Below, piece after piece: positions 18,180 to 30,000 of a DNA stretch of 64,000 nucleotides; the stretch's first letter is position 1; each line of letters starts with the position of its first letter. Below the pieces are notes generated by a model that saw only the letters and a list, made by a program, of their open reading frames with translations, was not told the origin of the DNA and did no database searches. This DNA comes from Rhizobiaceae bacterium. Its GTDB lineage: Bacteria; Pseudomonadota; Alphaproteobacteria; Rhizobiales; Rhizobiaceae. The position numbers and the translations under genes are program-made. Location: positions 112,577 through 176,576 of the forward strand of contig JAHBYU010000011.1 in the NCBI GenBank assembly GCA_019635775.1, written 5' to 3'.

Positions 18180-18814
18180 ACGATGCGCGCCAGCCACTCG
18201 ATCTCGCTGGCGGCGAGACTGCGATGGGGGTGATCCGGATTGAGCGACAGAAGTTCGACTACGGTCGCAGTGCGTCTGTCGAGCACCTTGGCCATGACCT
18301 CGCCAGAAGTGGTCTTGACCACAACGCGGTCGCCCTTGCGCAAAGGCGCGCTGGGCTGCACGACCAGCATGTCACCGTGACGGTAGAGCGGCAACATGGA
18401 ATCGCCCTGCACCTGAAGTGCATAAGAGCCTTCACCGGCCGCGGCCGGCAACTCGATGAGATCCCAGCCATGCCCCGATGGAAAGCCTGCGTCGTCGAAA
18501 AACCCGCCCGCGCCCGCCTGCGCGAAACCAATGAACGGTACAGTGGAGGTCCCCTGCGGGCGAGAAGAGCTTGCCGGAAGCTTGCGGTCATCCAGAAGCG
18601 CGAAGAACTCGTCCACGGACGAATTCGTCGCCTCGATGATCTTGGCGAGTGACTCGGTCGAAGGCCAGCGCGGCCTGCCATCGGCCGACTGCCGCTTGGA
18701 CCTGTTGAAGGCGGTTGAGTCCAGACCCGCGCGCTTGGCCAGGCCCGATGCGGAGAGAGAGTAACGTGCGGCAAGAGCGTCTATCGCCGCCCAGACGCGC
18801 TCATGCGAGAGCAT
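18164..18814 (-). CDS. XRE-type regulator with S24 (LexA/CI-like) peptidase domain
   Basis: 216 aa. The start at 18814 has an excellent ribosome binding site (AAAGGAGG). An N-terminal helix-turn-helix (LAARYSLSASGLAKRAGLDS, TESLAKIIEATNSSV) is joined to an S24 peptidase fold with the Ser/Lys pair in GDSMLPLYRHGDMLVV and RKGDRVVVKTTSGEVMAKVL. Such proteins are chromosomal relatives of phage CI and LexA and may react to DNA damage. No clear self-cleavage Ala-Gly site was assigned (AQAGAGG is possible). Confidence 0.85.
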   Translation of the reverse strand: MLSHERVWAAIDALAARYSLSASGLAKRAGLDSTAFNRSKRQSADGRPRWPSTESLAKIIEATNSSVDEFFALLDDRKLPASSSRPQGTSTVPFIGFAQAGAGGFFDDAGFPSGHGWDLIELPAAAGEGSYALQVQGDSMLPLYRHGDMLVVQPSAPLRKGDRVVVKTTSGEVMAKVLDRRTATVVELLSLNPDHPHRSLAASEIEWLARIVWASQ

Positions 18815-18882
18815 GGCCCGCCTCCTTTGAGAAGGAAAAAATACCTTTTTGTTGTAGGACCAACAGGTGCGCTTGTCCAGCA

Positions 18883-19464
18883 TCAAAGAGATTTGGAAGC
18901 ATTCATGACGCCTGATTGGCCAATGTATTGTCGCGCAAGCGAACGAAGGCCGGCGTGAGAGGTCATGAATTTCTTTTCCGCTTCGCTCGGAGCGCGCGCG
19001 ACCGCATCGTAGCCAAGTTCGCGCAGCACATCGCCCATCGGAACGAAACGACGGCCGGCACGGTCGTAGACGCCTGCCGTCGTCAGCACCAGCGCCGCGA
19101 CCTCGCCGTTTTCGTGGACAAAGCGATGCTGGCCGAGCACCTGCGTGCCGTCCCACGTCTCGATGGTGGAGACGACCTCAAAGCGCTGCCAGAGCCTGAC
19201 CTCGCGCACGAAAGCCGTTTGTACGCCGCCCAGCATCGGCGCCCAGTTGTTCCTTCGCATCAGCGCGAAGAGGCCCGAGCGGAAGAACAGATCGATGCGG
19301 CCGACATCGGCCAGCATCAGATAGCGCGCATTGTTCAGATGCCAGTTGAAATCGATGTCGGTCGGCAAGCAGCGGAAGGACAGACTGCTTTCCTCGCCCG
19401 GTGTATAGGAACCGCGGCTTTTCGTCGTCGCGGCCATGCGGGCAAAGCGCAGCCAAACATACAT
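18883..19464 (-). CDS. Hotdog-fold thioesterase
   Basis: 193 aa. It has the acyl-CoA thioesterase pattern TDIDFNWHLNNARYLMLADV, a typical active-site segment of 4HBT/THEM6-like enzymes. It lies 53 bp after the fadB-like gene on the same strand, so it is probably the last gene of the beta-oxidation operon and may release excess acyl-CoA. The specific substrate is unknown. Confidence 0.82.
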   Translation of the reverse strand: MYVWLRFARMAATTKSRGSYTPGEESSLSFRCLPTDIDFNWHLNNARYLMLADVGRIDLFFRSGLFALMRRNNWAPMLGGVQTAFVREVRLWQRFEVVSTIETWDGTQVLGQHRFVHENGEVAALVLTTAGVYDRAGRRFVPMGDVLRELGYDAVARAPSEAEKKFMTSHAGLRSLARQYIGQSGVMNASKSL

Positions 19465-19517
19465 GCCTTCAGTTCCCCGCGTCCGACGCCTGCCGCACTG
19501 TCCTCAACAAACGCCTG

Positions 19518-21734
19518 CTATGCCGCTTCGCGCGCTTCCCGGTCGTAAGGGTCGAAGCGCTGGTAGAAGGTTTCGCCGTTGGCTGCCATGTCGAGCAGAA
19601 GCTTCGGCGGCTTGAACCCAACGCCATACTTTTTCTGCAAAGCCTTGGCTTGTGCGACGAACTCCTTCGCGCCGATGCCGTCGATATAGGACAGCGCGCC
19701 GCCGGTGAAGGGCGCAAAGCCGAACGCCAGGATGGAGCCGACATCGGCCTCGCGCGGGTCGGTGACGATGCCCTCTTCCATCACGCGCGCGGCCTCAAGC
19801 GCGATGATGTAGAGAAAGCGCTTCTGCAATTCGTCGTAGTCGACATCCTCGGCCCGCTTCTGCGGGTAAAGGTCGGCAAGGCCCGGCCAGAGCTTCTTCT
19901 TCGCCGGCTTGGCCGGATAATCGTAGAACCCCTTGCCGTTCTTGCGTCCGAAACGGCCGTGCTTGTCGACCAGCGTATCAATCAGCTTCATCTGCTCCGG
20001 ATCGACGGCCTTCTCGCCGAGGTCGCGGATGGTCTGCTTCATGATCTTCTGCGCGAGATCGATGGCCACCTCGTCGGCAAGTGCGAGCGGGCCGACCGGC
20101 ATCCCGGCCTGACGGGCGGCATTCTCGATCATCGGCGCAGGCACCCCGTCGATCAGCATCCGGTAGGCTTCGGACATGTAGCGCAGAACGCAGCGGTTGA
20201 CGTAGAAGCCACGCGTGTCGTTGACCACGACCGGCGTCTTCCTGATGGCGCGGACATAATCCATCGCCACCGCCAGCGCCTTCTCTCCGGTCTTCTTGCC
20301 CTTGATCACCTCGACCAGCATCATGCGGTCGACCGGCGAGAAGAAATGAATGCCGATGAAGTTCTTCGGCCGCACCGAATTCTTCGCCAGCGCGGTGATC
20401 GGGATCGTGGACGTGTTCGAGGCAAAGATGGCGGAAGACTTGAGGGTGGCCTCCGCCCTTTCAGTCGCAGTCTTCTTCACTGCGGAATCCTCGAACACCG
20501 CCTCGATCACGAGGTCGGCACCTTCAAGATCGGCGTAGTCGACCGACGGCGTGATGAGCGAGAGAAGCCTTTCCTTGTCCTCCGGCTTCGCCCTGCCCTT
20601 CTTGACCGCGTCCGAAATCAGATTGTCGGAATGCGCCTTGCCCTTCTCGGCGGACTCCATGTCGCGGTCGATCAGCACGACCGGGATGCCGGCCTTGGCG
20701 GTGACATAGGCGATGCCGGCACCCATGAAGCCGGCGCCGATGACGCCGATCTTCCTGAACTTCGTTTCCGGCATGTCGGCCGGACGGCGCGCGCCCTTGT
20801 TCAGTTCCTGCAAGGAGACGAAGAGCGAGCGGATCATCGCCGCTGCTTCCCTGGTCTGCATGATCTCGGTGAAGTAGCGCTGCTCTATGCGAAGCGCGGT
20901 GTCGAAGGGCACCAGCAAGCCCTCGTAGACGCATTTCAGGATGGCTGTCGCGGCAGGATAGTTGCCATATGTCTCGCGGCGCAGGATGGCGATGGCCGGC
21001 GGCCAGAGATTGGCGCCCGCCGCAGAATAGATCGGACCGCCCGGTAACTTGAAGCCCTTCTCATCCCACGGCTGAACCGGCTTGAGGCCGTTCCTGATCA
21101 TCGCCCTGGCGGTGTCGATCAGCTTTTCCGGTTCGGCGATCTCGTGGATCAGGCCCATTGCCTTGGCCTTCTTCGGCGTCAGGTTCTGCCCGGAGGTCAG
21201 CATCTGCAGGGCCTGCTGCTGGTCGGTCAGCCGAGGCACTCGCTGGGTGCCGCCGGCACCGGGGAATATGCCTACCTTCACCTCCGGCAGCGCCATCTTC
21301 ACATGGTCCGCGTCGGCCGCAACGCGGCCGTGACAGGCAAGCGACAGTTCGAATGCTCCACCCATACAGGTGCCGTTGATCGCCGAGACCCAAGGCTTGC
21401 CGCAGGTCTCGAGCTTGCGCCAAAGCCAGCTCATGCGGCCGGCCCCCTCGAACAGGAGTTTCGTCGCGCGGTCCGGATCCTTCGCCTTCTCGGCGTGGAA
21501 TATGCCGAGCATCTTCTGGAGCATGCCGAGATCCGCGCCGCCGGAGAATGTCTCCTTGCCGGAGGTGAAGACAGCGCCCTTGACGGAAGCATCCGCCACG
21601 ACCGCGTCGATGATCGCGTCGATCTCGTTCATCACCTCCTCGGTGAAGACATTCATCGACCGGTCGGGCATGTCCCATGTGACGAGTGCGATGCCATCGG
21701 CGTCGGTTTCGACGGTGAAGTTCTTGTAGGTCAT
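19518..21734 (-). CDS. fadB: Bifunctional enoyl-CoA hydratase / 3-hydroxyacyl-CoA dehydrogenase
   Basis: 738 aa from the ATG at 21734. The first ~190 residues form a crotonase domain (oxyanion-hole segment [20 protein letters not shown], catalytic region [17 protein letters not shown]). An NAD-binding 3-hydroxyacyl-CoA dehydrogenase domain follows ([15 protein letters not shown] near residue 325, then [11 protein letters not shown] and [17 protein letters not shown] with the catalytic His). Together they carry out steps two and three of fatty-acid beta-oxidation. It follows the thiolase gene by 20 bp and belongs to the MerR-controlled operon. Confidence 0.93.
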   Translation of the reverse strand: MTYKNFTVETDADGIALVTWDMPDRSMNVFTEEVMNEIDAIIDAVVADASVKGAVFTSGKETFSGGADLGMLQKMLGIFHAEKAKDPDRATKLLFEGAGRMSWLWRKLETCGKPWVSAINGTCMGGAFELSLACHGRVAADADHVKMALPEVKVGIFPGAGGTQRVPRLTDQQQALQMLTSGQNLTPKKAKAMGLIHEIAEPEKLIDTARAMIRNGLKPVQPWDEKGFKLPGGPIYSAAGANLWPPAIAILRRETYGNYPAATAILKCVYEGLLVPFDTALRIEQRYFTEIMQTREAAAMIRSLFVSLQELNKGARRPADMPETKFRKIGVIGAGFMGAGIAYVTAKAGIPVVLIDRDMESAEKGKAHSDNLISDAVKKGRAKPEDKERLLSLITPSVDYADLEGADLVIEAVFEDSAVKKTATERAEATLKSSAIFASNTSTIPITALAKNSVRPKNFIGIHFFSPVDRMMLVEVIKGKKTGEKALAVAMDYVRAIRKTPVVVNDTRGFYVNRCVLRYMSEAYRMLIDGVPAPMIENAARQAGMPVGPLALADEVAIDLAQKIMKQTIRDLGEKAVDPEQMKLIDTLVDKHGRFGRKNGKGFYDYPAKPAKKKLWPGLADLYPQKRAEDVDYDELQKRFLYIIALEAARVMEEGIVTDPREADVGSILAFGFAPFTGGALSYIDGIGAKEFVAQAKALQKKYGVGFKPPKLLLDMAANGETFYQRFDPYDREAREAA

Positions 21735-21754
21735 GTCGCTTTCCTCCGTCGAAA

Positions 21755-22963
21755 TCAAACGCGCTCGATGATGGTCGCGGTGCCCATGCCCGCGCCGATG
21801 CAAAGCGTCACAAGAGCGGTGTTGAGGTCGCGCCGCTCAAGCTCATCCAGCACGGTTCCAAAAATCATCGCGCCTGTCGCGCCCAATGGATGGCCCATGG
21901 CGATCGCGCCGCCGTTGACGTTGATGCGATCCTGCGGAATGTCGAAGGCCTGGATGTAGCGCAGAACGACGGAAGCGAACGCCTCGTTCAGTTCGAACAG
22001 ATCGATGTCGGAAAGCCTCATCCTGGCGCGCTTCAACAGCTTTTCCGTTACGTCGACCGGACCGGTCAGCATCAGCACGGGCTCGGAGCCGATGTTGGCA
22101 AAGGCGCGGATGCGCGCGCGCGGCTTCAGGCCCATCATCTTGCCGCCCTTCTTCGAGCCAAGCAGGACACCTGCAGCGCCATCCACTATGCCGGAAGAAT
22201 TGCCGGCGTGATGGACGTGAATGACCTCCTCGATCTCGGGATGCTTCTGCACCGCCACCGCATCGAAACCACCCATTTCGCCGGGCATGACGAAGGAGGG
22301 GTTGAGCTGGCCAAGCGCCTGCATGTCGGTGCCCGGCCGCATGTGCTCGTCCCGGTCGAGGATGGTCAGCCCGTTCTGGTCCCTGATCGGGATCACCGAG
22401 TTCTTGAAGTAACCCTTGTCCCACGCGTTCGCCGCGCGCTTCTGACTCTCGACGGCATAGGCGTCCACGTCATCGCGCGAGAAACCGTATTTCGTCGCGA
22501 TGAGGTCGGCGGAGATGCCCTGGGGAACGAACCAGCCAGGCAGGCCGACCGAGGGGTCCATGAACCATGCCCCGCCCGACATGCCCATGCCGACGCGGCT
22601 CATCGATTCCACACCGCCGGCTATGACGATGTCGTCCGCTCCTTGCGCGATCTTGGCCGCCCCGAAATTGATGGCATCGAGGCCGGATGCGCAGAAGCGC
22701 GAAATCTGCATCCCCGGCGCCCTGTCGTCATACCCCGCCTCGAAGGCAGCCGAACGGGGGATGACCGCGCCCGCCTCGCCGACCGGATCGACGCAACCAA
22801 AGATGATGTCGTCGACAGTCGCGGTATCGAGCCCGTTGCGATCGCGCAGCGCTTCCAGCACCTTAGCGCCAAGCCGCACCGCCGGCACCTCGTGCAGGGC
22901 GCCATCCTTCTTGCCGCGGCCGCGCGGCGTGCGCACGGCATCATAGACATAGGCTTCGGCCAT
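21755..22963 (-). CDS. fadA: Acetyl-CoA C-acyltransferase (thiolase)
   Basis: 402 aa thiolase for the last step of beta-oxidation. The acylated cysteine is Cys91 in [12 protein letters not shown]. The [15 protein letters not shown] and CIGAGMGTA motifs supply the catalytic His and second Cys near the C-terminus. It lies between the acyl-CoA dehydrogenase (29-bp gap) and the fadB-like gene (20-bp gap). Full length for the family. Confidence 0.94.
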   Translation of the reverse strand: MAEAYVYDAVRTPRGRGKKDGALHEVPAVRLGAKVLEALRDRNGLDTATVDDIIFGCVDPVGEAGAVIPRSAAFEAGYDDRAPGMQISRFCASGLDAINFGAAKIAQGADDIVIAGGVESMSRVGMGMSGGAWFMDPSVGLPGWFVPQGISADLIATKYGFSRDDVDAYAVESQKRAANAWDKGYFKNSVIPIRDQNGLTILDRDEHMRPGTDMQALGQLNPSFVMPGEMGGFDAVAVQKHPEIEEVIHVHHAGNSSGIVDGAAGVLLGSKKGGKMMGLKPRARIRAFANIGSEPVLMLTGPVDVTEKLLKRARMRLSDIDLFELNEAFASVVLRYIQAFDIPQDRINVNGGAIAMGHPLGATGAMIFGTVLDELERRDLNTALVTLCIGAGMGTATIIERV

Positions 22964-22992
22964 CTTCGTCTCCTAGCTTTCTCCGACGCGGC

Positions 22993-24162
22993 TCAAAGCG
23001 TGCGCGCGATCAGGAGTTTCATGATCTCGTTCGTACCGCCATAGATGCGCTGCACGCGCGCGTCTCGGAACATGCGCGCGATCGGATACTCCGTCATATA
23101 GCCGTAACCACCGAAAAGTTGCAGGCACTGGTCCACAACCTTTCCCTGCAGGTCGGACAGCCAGTATTTCGCCATCGAGGCCGTGGCGGGATCAAGGCCG
23201 CCGGCGACATGGCGCGCCACGCAATCGTCGTGAAAGACGCGGCCGATGGTGGCCTCCGTCTTCAACTCGGCCAGCGTGAACTGGGTGTTCTGGAATTCGA
23301 TGAGCTTCTGGCCGAACGCCTTGCGATCCTTGACGTATTCGATGGTGGCGGCAAGCGCCCGCTCGATCATTGCGATCGACTGCGTGCCGATCAGCAGACG
23401 CTCCTGCGGAAGCTGCTGCATGAGCTGGACGAATCCCTGCCCTTCCTCGGGTCCGAGGAGGGCAGAAGCCGGCACGCTGACGTCGTTGAAGAACAGCTCC
23501 GACGTGTCGTTGGCCTTCATGCCGATCTTTTCGAGATTGCGACCGCGCTGGAACCCCTCGACCTCATCCGTCTCGACGACGAACAGGGACGTTCCCTTAG
23601 CGCCCCTGTCGGGATCGGTCTTGGTGACGACGATGACCAGATTGGCCAGCTGGCCGTTCGTTATGAAGGTCTTTGAGCCGTTGATACGGTAGCGGTTGCC
23701 GTCCTTTTCGGCGCGCGTGCGGATGCCCTGCAGGTCTGATCCCGCGCCTGGCTCAGTCATGGCGATCGCGCCGATCAGTTCGCCGGTCGCGAGTTTCGGC
23801 AGCCATTTGCGCTTCTGCTCCTCCGAGCCGTAGTGAAGGATGTAGGGCGCCACGATGGCGTTGTGGAGCGCGATGCCGAAACCATCCATGCCGACATGCC
23901 CGATCGCCTCGATGATCGCCGCCTCATGCGCGTAGGAGCCGCCGGCGCCTCCATATTCCTCCGGCATGGAAGCACACAGAAGGCCGGCCGCGCCTGCCTT
24001 TTCCCAGCATGAGCGATCAACAACACCGTTCTTCTCGAACCCTTCGTATCCGGGCAGGATCTCATCCGACATGAAATGGTTCGCCATGTCGTAGAGCATG
24101 ACGACATCCTCGCCACGCCATGCGGGCGTGGGGACATCGAGAATCGAAGCAGGGGCTGTCAA
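22993..24162 (-). CDS. Acyl-CoA dehydrogenase, short form
   Basis: 389 aa if read from the TTG at 24162, which overlaps the upstream stop (TTGA) and has GGAGG at a good distance; an ATG at 24099 would give 368 aa. It oxidises acyl-CoA with FAD. Visible are the FAD/substrate signature [20 protein letters not shown], the region [20 protein letters not shown] and the C-terminal signature [20 protein letters not shown] with [12 protein letters not shown]. Second gene of the operon. Confidence 0.92.
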   Translation of the reverse strand: MTAPASILDVPTPAWRGEDVVMLYDMANHFMSDEILPGYEGFEKNGVVDRSCWEKAGAAGLLCASMPEEYGGAGGSYAHEAAIIEAIGHVGMDGFGIALHNAIVAPYILHYGSEEQKRKWLPKLATGELIGAIAMTEPGAGSDLQGIRTRAEKDGNRYRINGSKTFITNGQLANLVIVVTKTDPDRGAKGTSLFVVETDEVEGFQRGRNLEKIGMKANDTSELFFNDVSVPASALLGPEEGQGFVQLMQQLPQERLLIGTQSIAMIERALAATIEYVKDRKAFGQKLIEFQNTQFTLAELKTEATIGRVFHDDCVARHVAGGLDPATASMAKYWLSDLQGKVVDQCLQLFGGYGYMTEYPIARMFRDARVQRIYGGTNEIMKLLIARTL

Positions 24163-25955
24163 AACGCCTCCGCAGGCAACGCCATCATCGTGCCAGCGCC
24201 CGTCGAGATGCGGGCAAGGTGCACAGCCGTCTCGGGCATCACACGCTCCATAAAGAAACGGCCGGTGACGATCTTGGTCTCGTAGAACGACGCGCCTTGA
24301 CCGGCGTCCGCAGCCAGCCTGTCCTGCGCGGCCTTCACCATCTGGCCCCACATGTAGCCCATCGCCACGAGGCCAAAGAGATGAAGGTAGTCGGTAGAGG
24401 CGGCACCTGCATTGTCGGGTTTCGCCATCGCGTTCTGCACCAGCCACATCGTCGCGGCCTGAAGGTCGTTCAGCCCTTTCTTCAGCGCCTTGGTGAAGGG
24501 CGCCATTTTCTCGTCGGAACGGTTCGCCTCGCAGAAATCACCGACATCCTTGAAGAAGGCCTGCACGGCACGTCCGCCATGAGCAGGCAGCTTGCGTCCG
24601 ACAAGGTCGAGCGCCTGGATGCCGTTTGCGCCTTCATAGATCATGGCGATGCGCGCATCGCGCACATACTGGCTCATCCCGTTCTCTTCGATATAGCCAT
24701 GCCCGCCGAAGACCTGCTGCGCCATGACGGCATGCTCGAACCCCATGTCTGTTAGCATGCCCTTGACCACAGGCGTCATCAGCCCGAGCAGGTCGTCGGC
24801 CGCCTGGCGGTCCTTCTCATCGGGCGAGCGATGGGCAATGTCCGATTTCAATGCAGTCCAGAGCGCAAGCGCACGGCCGGCCTCGTTGACTGACTTCATC
24901 GTCATCAGGATGCGTCGTATATCGGGATGGACGATGATCGGGTCGGCCTTCTTCTCCGGTTCCTTAGGCCCCGAAAGCGAGCGTCCCTGGAGGCGCTCTT
25001 TGGCGTAGGCGACAGCACCCTGATAGGCCGCCTCGCCCATCGCCAACCCCTGGAGACCGACACCGAGACGCGCCTCGTTCATCATCGTGAACATCGCCTT
25101 CAGGCCGCCATTTGCCTCACCGAGCAGCCAGCCGGTCGCGCCATCATAGTTCATGACGCAGGTCGCGTTGCCGTGGATGCCCATCTTCTCCTCCAGCGAA
25201 CCGCAGGAGACCGCATTGCGCTCGCCCGGATTGCCCGAGCCGTCGAGCAGGAATTTCGGCACGATGAAGAGCGAGATGCCCTTGGTGCCTTCCGGCGCGC
25301 CCTCTATGCGGGCGAGAACCAGATGAACGATGTTCTCCGCCATGTCGTGTTCGCCGGCGGAAATGAAAATCTTCTGACCTGAAATCCGGTGGGACCCGTC
25401 CTCGGCGGGCACTGCCTTGGTGCGCAGCAGGCCAAGGTCGGTTCCTGCATGCGGCTCGGTCAGGTTCATGGTGCCCGTCCACGTGCCGTCCACCATCTTC
25501 GGCAGCCACATGGCTTTCTGCTCGTCGCTGCCGTGGGCGACGATCGCGGCGATCGCACCTTGCGTAAGGCCAGCATACATCAGCAGGGCCATATTGCCGG
25601 ATATCATGTACTCCGACACTGCCGTGTGAACTGCATAGGGCAGGCCCTGCCCGCCAAACTCGACCGGCGCCGCCAGCCCGAGCCAGCCCCCCTGCCGATA
25701 TTCGTCGAAGGCCTCACGAAAACCTTTCGGCGTCGTCACCGAACTGTCTTCGTGACGTGTGCACCCTTCCAGATCGCCGGCGCGGTTGGTCGGCTGGATC
25801 ACGTTTTCGGTGAGTTTCGCGCTCTCGCCCAAGATGGCTTCCAGGATGTCGGGGGAGGCATCGGAAAAACCCGGGAGGTTGGAGTAGCGCTCGTAGCCCA
25901 GGACTTCGTTGAGCACGAAAAGCGTGTCGCGCACGGGGGCCGTATAGGTCGGCAT
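24159..25955 (-). CDS. Acyl-CoA dehydrogenase, long form
   Basis: 598 aa. The fold is that of acyl-CoA dehydrogenases with an added C-terminal helical domain, as in the ~590-aa FadE-like enzymes of alphaproteobacteria. Motifs: [58 protein letters not shown] and [20 protein letters not shown]. It is the first gene of the five-gene beta-oxidation operon, with GGAGA before its ATG and the MerR-type operator about 77 bp upstream. Confidence 0.93.
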   Translation of the reverse strand: MPTYTAPVRDTLFVLNEVLGYERYSNLPGFSDASPDILEAILGESAKLTENVIQPTNRAGDLEGCTRHEDSSVTTPKGFREAFDEYRQGGWLGLAAPVEFGGQGLPYAVHTAVSEYMISGNMALLMYAGLTQGAIAAIVAHGSDEQKAMWLPKMVDGTWTGTMNLTEPHAGTDLGLLRTKAVPAEDGSHRISGQKIFISAGEHDMAENIVHLVLARIEGAPEGTKGISLFIVPKFLLDGSGNPGERNAVSCGSLEEKMGIHGNATCVMNYDGATGWLLGEANGGLKAMFTMMNEARLGVGLQGLAMGEAAYQGAVAYAKERLQGRSLSGPKEPEKKADPIIVHPDIRRILMTMKSVNEAGRALALWTALKSDIAHRSPDEKDRQAADDLLGLMTPVVKGMLTDMGFEHAVMAQQVFGGHGYIEENGMSQYVRDARIAMIYEGANGIQALDLVGRKLPAHGGRAVQAFFKDVGDFCEANRSDEKMAPFTKALKKGLNDLQAATMWLVQNAMAKPDNAGAASTDYLHLFGLVAMGYMWGQMVKAAQDRLAADAGQGASFYETKIVTGRFFMERVMPETAVHLARISTGAGTMMALPAEAF

Positions 25956-26031
25956 TCATTTTCTCCAGGCGTCGTTGCGGCAGCGGACGACAGGAGAACC
26001 CTAGCCCGCCGCGCCGGGTACGTCATCCTAA

Positions 26032-26061
26032 AATATTGACGTTTACGCAAACGTCAATATT
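26032..26061. promoter_or_regulatory. Perfect 13-bp inverted repeat, MerR-type operator of the beta-oxidation operon
   Basis: AATATTGACGTTT (26032-26044) and its exact reverse complement (26049-26061) are separated by 4 bp. On the minus strand it contains TTGACG and, 16 bp later, TATTTT, so the dyad sits within the promoter spacer as MerR-family activators prefer. It lies between the first acyl-CoA dehydrogenase gene and the MerR gene and is the obvious site for that regulator. Confidence 0.8.
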
Positions 26062-26093
26062 GCGCCGGCTGCGTGCTTGCGTCGCACGACAAC

Positions 26094-26127
26094 AAAAAAG
26101 CCGGTGACGCGAGCCACCGGCTTTTTT
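26094..26127. terminator. Intrinsic terminator downstream of the MerR gene
   Basis: GCCGGTG (26100-26106) pairs with CACCGGC (26115-26121), flanked by a six-A run and a six-T run, so it can work in both directions. It ends the MerR gene and insulates it from the beta-oxidation operon. Confidence 0.9.
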
Positions 26128-26166
26128 GTTGGAACTCAAGAGCGACCAGGGTCGCTCGGGCTGGAG

Positions 26167-26625
26167 TCAGCTGGCCACCGCTGTGGGCAACCTCTCCGCA
26201 AGCTGGGCGCGAACGGCCGTCATCAGGTCGGAAAGCTCCGAAATCGCCTCGTCGATAGCGACGCGCTGCTTCTGGAGACGGGTCAGCTGACGCTCGGACT
26301 TCTCCATGGTCAGGCGCAACTGCTTGGTGTTGCTGCCATTCGGATCGTAGAGATCGATCATCTGCTTCACGTCGCGCAGCGAGAAACCAACCTTGCGGCC
26401 AAGCAAGATGAGCTTGAGCCGGGCCTTGTCGCGTCGCGTGTAGAGGCGGGTCGAGCCGTCGCGCTTGGGGCTTATCAGCCCCTTGTCCTCGTAAAAGCGC
26501 AATGTACGGAGCGTCACGCCAAAGGTTTTGGCCATGTCGCCGATGCGGGTGTACTCTTCCTGGCCATCGGAAACAACATCGTCATTCACCGGCGCGGCGG
26601 CGCCGGCCTGATTGAAAGTCATCAT
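26167..26625 (-). CDS. MerR-family regulator of the beta-oxidation operon
   Basis: 152 aa from the ATG at 26625. It has the N-terminal MerR winged helix (YTRIGDMAKTFGVTLRTLRF, YEDKGLISPKRDGSTRLYTR) followed by a long dimerisation coiled coil. It has no effector cysteines of the metal-sensing type. It resembles LiuR-like regulators of acyl-CoA catabolism, which respond to CoA intermediates; this role is inferred from the neighbouring genes and operator. It is terminated separately from the operon it is thought to control. Confidence 0.87.
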   Translation of the reverse strand: MMTFNQAGAAAPVNDDVVSDGQEEYTRIGDMAKTFGVTLRTLRFYEDKGLISPKRDGSTRLYTRRDKARLKLILLGRKVGFSLRDVKQMIDLYDPNGSNTKQLRLTMEKSERQLTRLQKQRVAIDEAISELSDLMTAVRAQLAERLPTAVAS

Positions 26626-27083
26626 CACTGAACATCCCTTTGCGGCGCTGGGAGAGCGCCTGACCGGAGCGGCGGGGGGAGCGGCTTCCGGTCGTGGTTT
26701 CGACAAATGCTTCGCAGGCTGCGCCAAAGCGCCAGCTTACGTTAAGGGCAGCCCTATAGTCCCGATGACTCGCATATGCAAGCACGCGAACGCAACCCTC
26801 CCATGCGTCAGTTTGAACCATGAAAATACCCCAGCCTGCCGGGGCCGGCATGAATTTTTTACGAAGTTTGCCAATTCGTAAACGTGGTTAACGCCTTGTT
26901 TACCACGTTTGGGGAATGGTGAGCGCGTCGGTCCACCGTGTCCATCCAGTAACTGATTTTTCACGGTTTCCCGGGGCGACGGCATGATGCCGTCAGCCGC
27001 GCTTGAAGCGGCCAGTTCCAACGGCCCGACAAGGGAGAATCACGGCGGCTGGCCTGAAAACCAGCAAGCAAACGGGCGTTTCG
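26626..27083. other. 458-bp intergenic region upstream of podJ
   Basis: No gene is supported. The right half holds the inverted repeat and CtrA-like site listed next. The left part is the promoter region of the MerR gene. Confidence 0.5.
26880..26910. promoter_or_regulatory. Inverted repeat with CtrA-like motif upstream of podJ
   Basis: AAACGTGGT (26880-26888) and ACCACGTTT (26902-26910) form a 9-bp dyad with a 13-bp centre. The centre holds TTAA-N7-TTTA (26888-26902), one mismatch from the CtrA consensus TTAA-N7-TTAA. It is about 175 bp upstream of the podJ start. Cell-cycle control of podJ is known in Caulobacter; binding here is an inference. Confidence 0.4.
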
Positions 27084-30000
27084 ATGAACAGCAAGCGGTC
27101 CTATCTCGACGCAGTGAACGCGGGGCGGCAGCGCAGATCCTATGCGTCGCTGGAACAGCTGAACAGATCTCTCGAATCACTGGAAAGGCGCCTGGATCGC
27201 AACCGCGACGAGGCGGCCCCCGAGGCCGCACCCATGGAGGGCGAAGCATCGAGCGCCGTGGCCGAGCCAGCCTCCTTCCAGTTGCCCCGGACGCCGGCCG
27301 AACTGATGGCGACCGAGCAGGGCAGCCATTTCGACGCATCCTACCAGTCCATAGCACGCGACCTCGAACGCGTGCGCAGGGACTCCATCAACGTGCAGGC
27401 GTTCGGCAAGATTGCCAGCGAGATCCAGGGCCTGCGCGAGGAACTGCGCCACCAGATGGCATCGAGCATGAGCCGGGAGTTCGACGCGCCGCGCAGGGAT
27501 TTCCGCCAGACAAACCAGCAGGACCAAAGAACGCCAGACTCGATCACCGGCGACATCGAACGCCTTTCGAAAGCCGTGCAGGCGCTTGCCGAACGCGGCA
27601 TCGACCAGAATGACGACCAAGTGCGCCGGGAGTTCGAACACCTGAAGGCCGCGCTCGACGTCGTCGCGCGCGAAGAAACGGTACGTTCCGTCGACCGTCG
27701 TTTCGACGCACTCGAGAGCAGGATGGCCACGGGCGATGCCCCGCAGTCCTACGCCGCAGATCTTGCGGCACTCACGGAACGCCTGGAGCAGATCAACGGC
27801 GCGGTCGGCAAGCTGCCGGGATCGCTGCCGATCGGAAACCTCGAGGAAAAGGTCCGCACGCTCGCAAGCGCTCTCGACACCTTCATCGAAAGACAGGACG
27901 GACAGACCAGCCAGGTCTTCTCTCACATCGAGGAACGGCTGGACGAGATATCGAGGGCAATCGTCAGCGCGACAATGGCATCCCAGCAGATGCAGATGGA
28001 CCCTGCCCCGTTCGAGCGGATCGAGGCGCGCATATCCGCGCTGGCCAAGCAGATCGAGGAGGTCACCGAAGACCGGACCGCACCGGGCGTCGTGGAGCAT
28101 CTACAGACCCTGGCCAAGCGCATCGATGCCCTTGCCAGCCAGGCAACGATGCCGGACGAAGCGATCGCAAGGCTTGCAAGCCAGCTCGCAGTCATCGCCG
28201 ACAAGATCGACCGCGTTCCCGCAATGCCCGACGCCAACGAGATCTTCACCGGCATCGAGCAGCGCCTCGATGCGCTTTCAAGCCTCTTCGACAGGCGTCA
28301 GGACGATGCCCTCGAACAGGGTGTGAAACTGTTCCGCGATCTGGAGCGCAGGCTAAACGACGTCGCGCAACGCATTGACCAGCGCCCCGGCGCCGCTCCG
28401 GTAGACAACGACACCATCATTCAGGCGATAGATCAGCGCCTCACGGCCTTCGCAGAGAAGATGGAAAACGCTCCGCGCGAACCGCTCGCCGGGGAGGCGA
28501 TCCGGGCGCTGGAGGAGAGGCTGGAGAATATCTCCAGGCGCCTCGACCAGTCGGCCAGCCAGTTCGCCAGCATCGATCCGGAACTCGTGCGCAATCTGGA
28601 GGCGCAGGTTTCGGGCCTTGCCCAGCATCTTGCCACGCCTGGCGCCGCCTTGCCGGAATTCGTCGACATCTCGCCTCGGCTGAACGAAATCGAGAGATCC
28701 ATTTCCGAGAGCCGCGACACCATCCTCGAGGCGGCACGCACCGCGGCGGAGAATGCCGCCCGCTCCTTCGCAGCCAGCCAGCCGGGTTCTACCCTGGTCA
28801 GCGGCTTTTCGGACGAATTGAAGGCTCTGGAGGCGCTTGCCCGTCGCTCGGACGAGCGCAACTCCAAGACGTTCGAGGCGATCCACGACACGCTGCTCAA
28901 GATCGTCGACCGGATGGCAACACTCGAACGCGAAGCAACCAGCCAGCCCACGAAACCCGAGGCGGAAACCGCCCTGCCCGACGTGGTTGCCGCTGCGCCC
29001 GACCCGAAGATCGCGATCGCCGACGCTCCTTCCATACAGGCAGAAGACATTTTCGAGCATTCCGAGCAGGAAGCTGCCGAGGCAGGTCCGCTCACTGAAA
29101 CGATCGTAGAACGCACGCCCGCGCAGGCGGCAGCCGCAGCAGCGCAGGCAGCCGTAGGTGCCGACAAGACCGAGGAGAGTGCCGAGAAGCCGGCTTCGCG
29201 CTCGCTGTTCGTCAGCCTGACGCGCGCCCTGACAAAGAACCTAAAGAAGAAGCCGAAGGAAACCAGCAAGCAGCGGGAGCCCGAGCTTGCCGGCACTTCA
29301 CTCCCGGCAATCTCCGCGGAGGCAGCACCCGAGGTCGATCTCGACAAGCCGCTCGACGCGAAAGCTCTCAATCGTCCGCTGGAGCCCGGCTCCGGCGCTC
29401 CCGACCTCAACGCGATCATGAAGCGCGTGCGCGACGAGCGCAGCCCGATCGTGCGACACAGCGAAACAGAGGCCGGAAAGTCCGACTTCATCGCAGCGGC
29501 ACGCAGGGCCGCGCAGGCCGCCGCAGCCGAGGCTGATGTCAAACGGCGCAAGTCGGATGTGGGGAGCCCGGTAAAGGCTCTGCGCATCGGGGATATCCTG
29601 AAGACGCGCCGCAAGCACCTGCTGCTTGGCGCTACAGCACTGGTGACCGCACTTGCCGGCCTTCAGCTTGGCAAGACCCTGCTGAGCGACAACGAGCAGG
29701 TCGCAACCGTCAAGGCGAGCCCGGTTTCATCCGCCAGCGCGCCTGCCGCCAAGACAGCAGCACCAAGCATCCAGCCGGTGACTGAAGAAGCCGCCAAAGT
29801 CGGCAAGCCTGTCCACACCGTCGATTCACCGGAAAGACACGACGTGGACGCGAGCCTGGAAACCGGCGCCACCACAACGGATTTCGAGGCCTCGGCGACA
29901 CCTCCGGAGGCCCCTATGCCACAGGCCGCCATGCAGGACGCGATGGCCGATCGGTTCGGCGAGCTTAATGCCATGCCGGAAGAGGGCGTGCCCATGGACG

